Both the position numbers and the translations under genes were made by a program. Below the pieces are notes generated by a model. The model worked only from the letters and a program-made list of their open reading frames with translations. It did no database searches and was not told the DNA's origin. A stretch of DNA of 6,658 nucleotides, from the NCBI GenBank assembly GCA_001801825.1, contig MGYR01000066.1, forward strand, positions 1 through 6,658, written 5' to 3'. Below are positions 1-5,973 of this stretch, piece after piece (position 1 is the stretch's first letter; each line of letters opens with the position of its first letter). Origin of the DNA: Gammaproteobacteria bacterium RIFCSPLOWO2_02_FULL_56_15. Its GTDB lineage: Bacteria; Pseudomonadota; Gammaproteobacteria; Eutrophobiales; Eutrophobiaceae.

Positions 1-247
1 CTAATCAGACATAGGCTCATCCAATAGTGCGAGGCCCGAAGGTCCCCCGCTTTCCCCCGTAGGGCGTATGCGGTATTAGCTTGAGTTTCCCCAAGTTATC
101 CCCCGCTACTGGGCAGATTCCTATGCATTACTCACCCGTCCGCCACTCGTCAGCGAGAGAGCAAGCTCTCCCCTGTTACCGTTCGACTTGCATGTATGAG
201 GCATGCCGCCAGCGTTCAATCTGAGCCAGGATCAAACTCTTCAGTTT
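1..247 (-). rRNA. rrs: 16S ribosomal RNA, 5' part (runs off the left edge)
   Basis: The minus strand reads the universal start of bacterial 16S rRNA: AAACTGAAGAGTTTGATCCTGG, followed by the 27F primer region and the helices up to about E. coli position 245, where it leaves the window in GATTAG. The mature 5' end is placed at 247 by comparison with the E. coli start AAATTGAAGAGTTTGATC. The V1 loop (GGGGAGAGCTTGCTCTCTCGC on the minus strand) and the run GGGGGATAACTTGGGGAAAC are of gammaproteobacterial type. The signature is clear for the class but too short to name a genus. Only the first sixth of the gene is present. Confidence 0.98.
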
Positions 248-441
248 AATCACTTCTGCTGCTTGAAAGGCAGCAAATCTTTGCTCGATGGTCGCTTGCT
301 AAAATTACCGTAAAAAATGACGTTATATTAAAGCTTGCTTCCACCGAAATTCACTTGGTGAAACAAACCCTTAACATAAGCGCCCACACAAATTTCTTGA
401 TCTGGATTTTTAAAGAACAGGTTAGGTGTCCCCAACCGAGA
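248..441 (-). other. 16S rRNA 5' leader (transcribed spacer)
   Basis: This is the transcribed leader, about 194 nt, between the inferred rRNA start site and the mature 16S 5' end. It contains boxA near its promoter-proximal end and the run AATTTGTGTGGGCGCTTATG, a type of sequence common in proteobacterial rRNA leaders and spacers. A perfect 6-bp hairpin (TGCTGC / GCAGCA, plus-strand arms 257-262 and 270-275) lies just before the mature end. GCAAGC-type segments at about 292-298 and 331-339 may be half of the RNase III processing stem, whose other half would lie beyond the 16S 3' end and outside the window. I see no coding sequence here. Confidence 0.8.
407..419 (-). promoter_or_regulatory. 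boxA antitermination element of the rRNA leader
   Basis: The minus strand reads TGTTCTTTAAAAA. This matches the NusB/NusE-binding boxA of rRNA leaders (E. coli TGCTCTTTAACA) and is close to the form usual in Pseudomonas. It lies about 20 nt downstream of the inferred start site and about 160 nt before mature 16S, as expected for an rRNA antitermination signal. Confidence 0.85.
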
Positions 442-502
442 GCGCGGAATTATACACTTCGATAGATATGGGTCAATATAATAATTTCGATTATATTTCA
501 TG
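441..502 (-). promoter_or_regulatory. rRNA operon promoter with UP element and GC-rich discriminator
   Basis: On the minus strand there is a -35 box TTGACC (471-476, five of six consensus bases), a 16-bp spacer (455-470) and a perfect -10 box TATAAT (449-454). The next bases, TCCGCGCTC (440-448), are a GC-rich discriminator of the kind linked to stringent control and growth-rate regulation of rRNA promoters. The start site should be near 441-443. Upstream of the -35 box, 477-499 is almost pure A/T (AAATATAATCGAAATTATTATA on the minus strand), which is a good UP element for the RNA polymerase alpha C-terminal domains. No second promoter was seen further upstream. Confidence 0.9.
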
Positions 503-627
503 AATTACTCCAAGGAAAAAATCATATCGACCTTCCATAAAATATCGTGCGCCTTCGTGGCAAACCCTATACTTGGGAGATTGAAGGACCTAAGCCATAA
601 TTGGGTCGAATTTTCAACATAACAACA

Positions 628-634
628 TAAGGGG
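628..634 (+). promoter_or_regulatory. Ribosome binding site fixing a TTG start
   Basis: The sequence AAGGGG ends 7 nt before the TTG at 642. It decides the non-ATG start of the quinohemoprotein gene, since no in-frame ATG occurs before the signal peptide. A candidate -10 (TATACT, 568-573) lies upstream but has no convincing -35 partner, so I do not call the promoter. Confidence 0.7.
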
Positions 635-641
635 TATCAAA

Positions 642-2474
642 TTGAACAGATTAATCTTTCTACTAAACCTCATATTTATTTCCCTCACACAGCCGGTTGT
701 GGCCCAGGATATGGCTGTCCCCGATTCGACGGAGCGAGTACTTGGAACCGAGTACGGTTTTATAATCTTTCAGGAAAGATGTACCGGTTGTCATGGCAAC
801 CCGGAGGTTGAAAAGGCGCCAGCTCCGGATGTCCTGCGGGCTGTCCCACCCGAGAGAATCTACGAAGCGCTGACATCGGGAGCCATGCAGGTTCATACAC
901 AAGGGTTGACCGAGCAGGAGATCCTCCGGGTAGCGGAATCCGTGAGCGGCAGGATGATGGGGACCACCAACAAAGGCGAGGCCACAGCTATGCCAAATCA
1001 GTGTCAGGGAAATGAACCGCTGGGTACCCCTGATGCCAATACAGATTGGAACGGTTGGGGAGGCACGCTTGCTAATAATCGCTTCAGAAGTTCGGAACAT
1101 GCCGGACTTACAGAAGGAGATATCCCTAGACTCAAACTGCAATGGGCGTTCGGTTTTGATCGGGGAATTTCGGCTTTTGGCCAACCTAGTATAGTCTCGG
1201 GAAGGGTTTATGTCGGGACCGATACTGGTTACGTATATTCAATTGATGCTATCAGCGGTTGTGTATATTGGTCTTTCCGTCCGGAGTCCAATGTCCGCAA
1301 TGCCATCAGCATCGGTCCAGTGGTAGGCTATGGGGAAACAACGAGGTATGCCGCCTATTTCGGGGACCTTAAGGCAAACGTATATGCACTGGATGCCAGG
1401 ACCGGCAGATTGTTGTGGCAGCGTCGCGTCGATGATCATTTTACTGCCCGTGTCACCGCCTCTCCAGCGCTCCATGAAGGCAGGCTGTACGTACCACTCT
1501 CCTCCTGGGAAGAAGCATCAGGGAAAGAACTCGTTTACCCCTGCTGCAGTTTCCGGGGCAGTATTGTGGCCCTGGATGCCAATAGCGGGGCAACCGTTTG
1601 GAAAACTTATCTAGTTGAAGGGCCACCGCAACCCGTAAAGAAAAATTCACTCGGTACACAATTATGGGCGCCAGCAGGGGTTGCAGTCTGGAACACACCA
1701 ATCGTAGATGCGAAACGCCGGGCGATCTACTTCGGTACAGGTGACTCCTATACGTTTCCCGCTGCTGCGACTTCCGATGCCATAGTTGCTCTTGATATGT
1801 ACACGGGAGAGTATCTTTGGGTATATCAGGTACACCCAGGAGACGCCTACCTCGTGGGCTGCCAGTTCACCAAGACCGAAAATTGCCCTGAAGAAGTAGG
1901 GAAGGATTGGGATATTCCTGCTCCTCCTATCCTGGCAAGGCTTGCTGATGGCCGGGAGATGATCATAGTCAGTACGAAACCAGGAGACGTCCTATCCCTA
2001 AACCCGGATAAAGGTGGTGAACTGAACTGGCGCGTCAATGTCGCGAGAAAGGATAGCGGGTATGGCGGTATGCGTTGGGGCGGGGCGAACGACGGTGAAA
2101 ATGCCTACTTTGGCCTGATGAGTGGCGGTCTGGTGGCAGTCAGTCTAGCGACTGGTAATCTGTCCTGGTATACACCGCTGACCGAAAATGAAGTTCAAAG
2201 CGGGCACGATGCTCCGGTCACAATATTGGGTTCAGCGGTCTTCGTGGGCGGAATGGATGGTAATCTAAATGCAGTATCCGCTGCTGATGGCTCGCTGATC
2301 TGGCAATACAATACTAATCGGGAATTCGAGACAGTAAATCAGGTGCCAGCCAGAGGTGGATCCATCAGTTCGGCTGGGCCCGTATTCGCCAATAGCATGA
2401 TGTTCGTGGGCTCCGGATACATGATTATCTCCGGAAAACCCGGTAATGTCTTGCTGGCCTTTAGTCCAGAATAA
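642..2474 (+). CDS. Exported PQQ-dependent quinohemoprotein dehydrogenase (polyvinyl-alcohol dehydrogenase-like), cytochrome c + beta-propeller
   Basis: A 610-residue periplasmic oxidoreductase. Residues 1-21 form a Sec signal peptide (short basic start, hydrophobic core, VVA before Q22). A small cytochrome c domain follows, with heme-binding CTGCH (47-51) and a probable axial Met in GAM (M82). From about residue 130 to the end is a PQQ-type beta-propeller, with repeats of the form ALDxxTGxxxW at about 200, 249, 310, 383, 452, 499 and 544. DWD (422-424) followed by PAPPIL fits the WDxxxxPxL segment that carries the catalytic Asp in quinoprotein alcohol dehydrogenases. Two adjacent cysteines (301-302) could form a vicinal disulfide. 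Heme at the N-terminus is the polyvinyl-alcohol dehydrogenase arrangement; most other quinohemoproteins have it at the C-terminus. Substrate unknown: an alcohol is likely. The start is TTG at 642 because AAGGGG sits 7 nt upstream and the signal peptide begins there. Divergent from the rRNA promoter and convergent with the selenoprotein gene. Confidence 0.92.
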   Translation: MNRLIFLLNLIFISLTQPVVAQDMAVPDSTERVLGTEYGFIIFQERCTGCHGNPEVEKAPAPDVLRAVPPERIYEALTSGAMQVHTQGLTEQEILRVAESVSGRMMGTTNKGEATAMPNQCQGNEPLGTPDANTDWNGWGGTLANNRFRSSEHAGLTEGDIPRLKLQWAFGFDRGISAFGQPSIVSGRVYVGTDTGYVYSIDAISGCVYWSFRPESNVRNAISIGPVVGYGETTRYAAYFGDLKANVYALDARTGRLLWQRRVDDHFTARVTASPALHEGRLYVPLSSWEEASGKELVYPCCSFRGSIVALDANSGATVWKTYLVEGPPQPVKKNSLGTQLWAPAGVAVWNTPIVDAKRRAIYFGTGDSYTFPAAATSDAIVALDMYTGEYLWVYQVHPGDAYLVGCQFTKTENCPEEVGKDWDIPAPPILARLADGREMIIVSTKPGDVLSLNPDKGGELNWRVNVARKDSGYGGMRWGGANDGENAYFGLMSGGLVAVSLATGNLSWYTPLTENEVQSGHDAPVTILGSAVFVGGMDGNLNAVSAADGSLIWQYNTNREFETVNQVPARGGSISSAGPVFANSMMFVGSGYMIISGKPGNVLLAFSPE

Positions 2475-2495
2475 ACTCTTTCAGACCAATTAAAA

Positions 2496-2530
2496 AAAAG
2501 GCAGGGAGATTATTCATCTCTCTGCCCTTT
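2496..2530. terminator. Bidirectional intrinsic terminator between convergent genes
   Basis: An 11-bp stem with one G-U pair (2500-2510 with 2516-2526) closes a 5-nt loop; three outer A-T pairs extend it after one mismatch. On the minus strand it is followed by eight T residues (complement of 2492-2499), a strong intrinsic terminator for the selenoprotein gene ending at 2552. On the plus strand the tail is TTTAATTC and then a later T run, weaker but usable for the quinohemoprotein gene ending at 2474. Confidence 0.85.
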
Positions 2531-2551
2531 AATTCTTATCTATTTTTTCAG

Positions 2552-4303
2552 CTATCTCCAATCATCCACCCGTACCCCCGGGTTCAACCTGAAGTCCGTC
2601 GCAAACCAAGTGGTCTGGATAGAACCCCCCACTACTACCACATTGATGGCTTTGGGGTTGTTGAACGGTTTGATCAAGGCATCACGGGACATCTTCTGCC
2701 AACTCGCATAGGGTTCCAATCCCTGGAAGGCCATAGCCATATTCGACGTCATGATCACGCCGTTACCCCAATAGGAGGCAACGGTCTTCTCAACGTTCTC
2801 CGACAACCACTCGCTTAATTTCAGCTTGGTTTCGAATCCATTAACGTCTTTCAACAGACTGGCCGTGGTAGGATCGACATAGATCGTGGCGCCAGAACCA
2901 TAAGCGGACAGGGAGCGCAAATAATCTCGGATCAGCATATGTGCGGGGTAAGCGGGCTGCGTTTCTCCCAGACTCGAGATGTAACTCCAACCGGTACCGA
3001 TGGTGACAACACTGTCTTCCGGCTTGAAACCCATCTGTACATGCAGGGGCTCCCAGCCTTCCGGCAGCTTTTCCTCGTTCTCGGCTATGGTGACACTGTT
3101 GTATTGCAGGTTACTTCCGAGGGACTCCCAAGCATTAACATTATTGCGGTAATCACCTGCGGTCTTGGAGATCAGGGTGAAAAACCTGCCGGCGACAGAA
3201 TTGGCATCGTTGTAGGGCCCCATGGCATTGGTGCCGGAATTCATACCCAGTTCCTTACGGATCGGGCCGTTGACGATGATCGTATTGGCCATCGAAGTGG
3301 TGGAGTTCCCGAAGGGCGCCCGTGTAGCGATGGCCAGCAACAGGGGCATATATTCTGGCTTGGCGCCGGCCATCACTGCTGCTATGGCAACTTTTTCCAC
3401 TGTCAGTTCACGGTTACCAGGCATGAAGCGAATTGTATTAATCACTTCGTCCGGTTTGTGGCTGGTGCCGGTAAGCATCTCACTCACACGCTCTTCTGTC
3501 GGCAGAATGATCGGATTGTAGTCTGTCCACTCCTTGTCCTTGAACAGGTGGCGCAGGTTTTCCTCAGTATCCGGTGCCAGGAACCTAGGTTCTGTTTCAG
3601 CCTGTGCGGATGAGGCCGTGTCCGTCATTTTTTCCTTATCGGTAAGCGGAGTGGTCAGGGCATCGACAATAGCAGTCATCACGGGCTGACCCGTCAGTTG
3701 ATCTTTGCCTGCCACATATTCCTTGTGTACCGATCTTGGCTGACCAGCAATCGGGAAGGGGAAGGCCACATAACGGATGGGCATCCCATTCGAATACTTG
3801 AAGTCATAATCCAGGGCATAATTGACGATGTTGATGCCAGCAGTGGCTACTGTTGGGACACCAAGCTCTTCGACGCTTCTGGCATGTCGACTCACGGCCG
3901 ACACACAGCCGTTTCACTGTCCCGTGCCGATAATCGCAGCATCTCCTTTTTCACTTATCTCCTTCCACAGGGCCGGGTCATCAGTGAACATATTACCTTC
4001 TGTACGGCGCAAGATGGTCTTTACACTGGGCATGTTTTCAGCAAACCAGACCTGCATTTCCTCAAACAACTGGTAGGCGCCTTCCGGCCCACCCCATTGA
4101 TTGTCAACCATATAGATGGTTTTACCTTGGAGAGTATCCAGACGGGGTGACAAGGGTACACGCTTTGCGAGCTTGCCAGCGATCGCTGGATTCATCACTG
4201 TAATATTTTCTTCAGCACCCATGGCACTGGCCGGTAACAAGATTGCCAATACCGAGCAGAACAGAGCCTGTAACAGTTTGGCATTTAGTCTTTTTAAGTT
4301 CAT
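2552..4303 (-). CDS. Exported UGSC-family selenoprotein (Sec130, U-N-G-C motif) with long C-terminal domain; in-frame TGA read as selenocysteine
   Basis: Read through the TGA at 3914-3916, this is one 583-residue protein ending in TAG. Residues 1-30 are a signal peptide (basic MNLKRLNAK, hydrophobic core, ASAMGA cleavage region), so it is exported. Residues about 60-160 match the UGSC (seleno)protein family: KTIYMVDNQWGG, then GDAAIIGTGQ-U130-N-G-C133, then SVEELGVPTVATAG. Sec130 and Cys133 give a U-x-x-C redox pair; the usual motif of the family is U-G-S-C. The C-terminal part has conserved-looking blocks: ELTVEKVAIAAVMAGAKPEY (299-318), VNGPIRKELGMNSG (344-357) and ENEEKLPEGWEPLH (408-421). 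I recognise these as a domain that recurs in such proteins but know no reaction for it. ATG at 4303 is preceded by AAGGGGG, 4 nt away. Normal gene calling would give two proteins, 3914-4303 and 2552-3904 (GTG start). A nonsense mutation is the alternative. The molecular function is unknown; a thiol/selenol redox role is inferred. Confidence 0.85.
3881..3910 (-). promoter_or_regulatory. Candidate bacterial SECIS hairpin
   Basis: Just 3' of the TGA the minus strand can form a perfect 6-bp upper stem (including one G-U pair) between 3899-3904 and 3884-3889, closing the 9-nt loop GCCGTGAGT (3890-3898). The loop starts with G, as in bacterial SECIS elements recognised by SelB. The lower part can pair either continuously (8 bp with a U-G pair) or as three G-C pairs below a 3-nt UGU bulge on the 5' side. 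A bulged U on that side is known to matter in E. coli fdhF. Fifteen nucleotides separate the TGA from the loop, which is at the short end for such elements. The fold was made by eye, and a competing ACGGC/GCCGT pairing exists. Confidence 0.6.
3914..3916 (-). other. In-frame TGA codon proposed to encode selenocysteine
   Basis: On the minus strand the codons read GGA CAG TGA AAC GGC TGT GTG, that is G-Q-(TGA)-N-G-C-V. The reading frame is open for 129 codons before and 453 codons after this codon. The TGA falls exactly where UGSC-family proteins carry Sec or Cys, three residues before a cysteine. Confidence 0.85.
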
Positions 4304-4642
4304 GCTTCCCCCTTGTTGTGAATAACGTATTGCATAAGAGTACAGCCTTATGACTACCCAGTCTCAGGATGGAGTTGCCAAGCTATGTCTAACTAACCAA
4401 GCAGGTCAAGCACCATACCCCGACAACCGTTTAATAATACACCTTCTCGTGATATAGAAGCGACCTAATAACGTGTGTTTTATACGACAACAACCTCAGT
4501 CATGGAAAACGTTCTGCTCTGTAATTTTCTGTATACTCACAGCCTCGAATTGGCATGCCTGCCAAACAACTCAAAAATTATTATTTACAGTGTTTTCAAT
4601 TGGTTGCCGGATCTAGTCAACCATTTATGATAATCAACCGGC
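4304..4642. other. Intergenic stretch between the selenoprotein gene and tyrS
   Basis: There is no gene here. The selenoprotein ribosome binding site AAGGGGG (minus strand, 4308-4314) lies at the left end. A perfect 6-bp inverted repeat, CATAAG/CTTATG (4333-4338 and 4347-4352), lies 30-49 bp before the ATG and could be an operator or nothing. A TTGACC hexamer (minus strand, 4404-4409) resembles a -35 box but its partner 18 bp on, TAGCTT, is poor. TATTAT (4435-4440) and TATAAA (4478-4483), both minus strand, are further -10-like hexamers without good -35 boxes. A hairpin TGGTTG/CAACCA (4601-4606, 4618-4623) follows the tyrS stop but lacks a T run, so I see no clear intrinsic terminator for tyrS. 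Confidence 0.5.
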
Positions 4643-5848
4643 TCAATGTGGTTTTTGCAGACTGACCCTGGCAACCCGTCGTTTACCCACAGCAATGATA
4701 TAACTTGAACCCGTTTCCAGATGCGTATCCCGGTCTGTGATTCTGATCCCATCAATACGGACCGCACCGGATTCCACCATCTTGACTGCTTCGCTGGTGC
4801 TACCGGTCAATCCCACCTGCTTCAGGATTTTTGCAATCCATAAGGTGCCATCGCAGACAATCATCGACTCTGGGACATCTTCGGGTAGATTCCCAAGCCG
4901 GAAACGATTGATAAAGTCCTCCTGGGCAGTACCTGCGGCTTTCTTGCCATGAAACCTGGTAACTATCTCTGTTGCCAGCATCATTTTGATATCCCGTGGA
5001 TTCGCTCCCTCCACCACTGATTTTCGGAGCCCTCCTATCTCGTGCATGGAGAGAAAACTCAGCAATTCAAAATAACGCCACATCAGAGCATCGGAAACAG
5101 ACATAAGCTTGCCGAACATCTCTCCTGGCTTTTCATTTATGGCTATGTAATTACCGAGTGACTTTGACATCTTCTGCACGCCATCCAAGCCCTCAAGGAT
5201 GGGCATGGTGATGATTACCTGGGGTTCCTGTCCATCTTCCTTCTGCAATTCACGCCCCACCAACAAGTTAAATTTCTGATCCGTACCCCCCAATTCCACG
5301 TCCGCACGCATCGCCACAGAATCATACCCCTGCATCAAGGGGTAAAGAAATTCATGGATGGAGATTGGCTCATTGGCTGCAAAGCGTTTCTTGAAATCAT
5401 CACGTTCCAGCATCCTGGCAACGGTATAACGGGAGGCCAGTCTGATCATGCCGACTGAGCCTAATTCCATACCCCAACTTGAGTTGAAGCAGATCTCGGT
5501 CCGGTCCGGGTCCAGTATCTTGAAAACCTGTTCCTGGTAAGTCCTGGCATTGGCATCGATTTCCTCCCGGCTTAGGGGCTTCCGAGTAATATTGCGACCC
5601 GAGGGATCACCGATGAGACCGGTGAAATCTCCGATGAGAAACATGATATGGTGACCTAAATCCTGAAAGTGACGTAACTTATTGATCAAGACTGTGTGGC
5701 CAAGATGCAGATCGGGGGCAGTGGGGTCAAAACCTGCTTTGACCCTTAACGGTATGTTTTTATTTAATTTTTTCTCAAGATCAGTTTCAAGTAGTATCTC
5801 ATCGGTACCCCGCCTAATCAGATCCCACGTTTCTGTACTATGTGTCAT
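4643..5848 (-). CDS. tyrS: Tyrosyl-tRNA synthetase (TyrZ type)
   Basis: A 401-residue cytoplasmic class I aminoacyl-tRNA synthetase that attaches tyrosine to tRNA-Tyr using ATP. The Rossmann-fold catalytic domain has the HIGH-type signature HLGH (48-51) and KMSKS (226-230). Between them are the tyrosine-site segments YPLMQGYDS (169-177) and ELGGTDQKFN (185-194). An S4-type RNA-binding domain occupies about 335-398 (SEAVKMVESGAVRIDG onward). The length and these motifs fit the TyrZ branch found in Pseudomonas and many marine bacteria rather than the E. coli TyrS branch. The gene appears intact, from ATG at 5848 to TGA at 4643. The ATG has no good Shine-Dalgarno sequence at normal distance; AAGGA lies 20 nt upstream, in front of a three-codon reading frame that ends immediately before this ATG. 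Transcription points toward the rRNA operon, as in pseudomonads. Confidence 0.97.
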   Translation of the reverse strand: MTHSTETWDLIRRGTDEILLETDLEKKLNKNIPLRVKAGFDPTAPDLHLGHTVLINKLRHFQDLGHHIMFLIGDFTGLIGDPSGRNITRKPLSREEIDANARTYQEQVFKILDPDRTEICFNSSWGMELGSVGMIRLASRYTVARMLERDDFKKRFAANEPISIHEFLYPLMQGYDSVAMRADVELGGTDQKFNLLVGRELQKEDGQEPQVIITMPILEGLDGVQKMSKSLGNYIAINEKPGEMFGKLMSVSDALMWRYFELLSFLSMHEIGGLRKSVVEGANPRDIKMMLATEIVTRFHGKKAAGTAQEDFINRFRLGNLPEDVPESMIVCDGTLWIAKILKQVGLTGSTSEAVKMVESGAVRIDGIRITDRDTHLETGSSYIIAVGKRRVARVSLQKPH

Positions 5849-5871
5849 TTAAGCAACCATGGTTGATATCC
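5849..5871 (-). promoter_or_regulatory. tyrS leader: displaced ribosome binding site, 12-bp palindrome and three-codon reading frame
   Basis: On the minus strand AAGGA (5867-5871 on the plus strand) is followed after 8 nt by ATG GTT GCT TAA (5849-5860), and the tyrS ATG begins at the very next base. The first ATG lies in the centre of a perfect palindrome, CAACCATGGTTG (5854-5865). If the palindrome folds as a 4-bp hairpin with a CATG loop, AAGGA comes to about 8 nt from the tyrS ATG. Either reinitiation after the mini-frame or the hairpin bypass would explain the weak local ribosome binding site. This is an inference from spacing alone. Confidence 0.45.
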
Positions 5872-5918
5872 TTTATAGCTTACCACAGACCAGATCTACG
5901 CTGGAGTAGCAAGTTTGA

Positions 5919-5947
5919 TTGACTGCATTACTGTCTCAAGCTATCGT
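5919..5947 (+). promoter_or_regulatory. Possible promoter of the M23 peptidase gene
   Basis: TTGACT (5919-5924, five of six -35 bases) is separated by 17 bp from TATCGT (5942-5947, four of six -10 bases). A start site near 5954 would lie 20 nt before the preferred GTG start of the peptidase at 5974. It is only moderately convincing by eye. Confidence 0.35.
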
Positions 5948-5973
5948 TCCCGAAAAATAATCCAGCATTCACT

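Noticed and set aside
663..1184. A 173-residue minus-strand open frame
   Set aside because: It is antisense to the quinohemoprotein signal peptide and cytochrome domain and has no family features.
2939..3613. A 224-residue plus-strand open frame
   Set aside because: It lies wholly within the selenoprotein gene on the other strand, has low-complexity Gly/His-rich content, no recognisable domain and no ribosome binding site. It is a shadow frame.
2552..3904. A separate 450-residue cytoplasmic protein starting at GTG 3904
   Set aside because: No ribosome binding site precedes this GTG, and the start would remove the redox Cys and the signal peptide. It is the second half of the selenoprotein.
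3914..4303. A separate 129-residue exported protein ending at the TGA
   Set aside because: The frame continues without any other stop for 453 more codons, the family similarity crosses the TGA, and the family has Sec at this place.
2552..4303. A pseudogene with a nonsense mutation
   Set aside because: There is only one interruption in 583 codons, it is TGA rather than TAA or TAG, and it sits exactly at the family's Sec position with a hairpin after it. It is not fully excluded without sel genes from the genome.
4434..4462. A duplicated remnant of the rRNA promoter
   Set aside because: The segment vaguely resembles the 449-470 region (ATAATACAC...GATATAG) but has no -35 box or GC-rich discriminator, and the match is too short and gapped.
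4601..4623. A terminator for tyrS
   Set aside because: The 6-bp stem has an 11-nt loop and no T run on the minus strand, so it is not a convincing intrinsic terminator.
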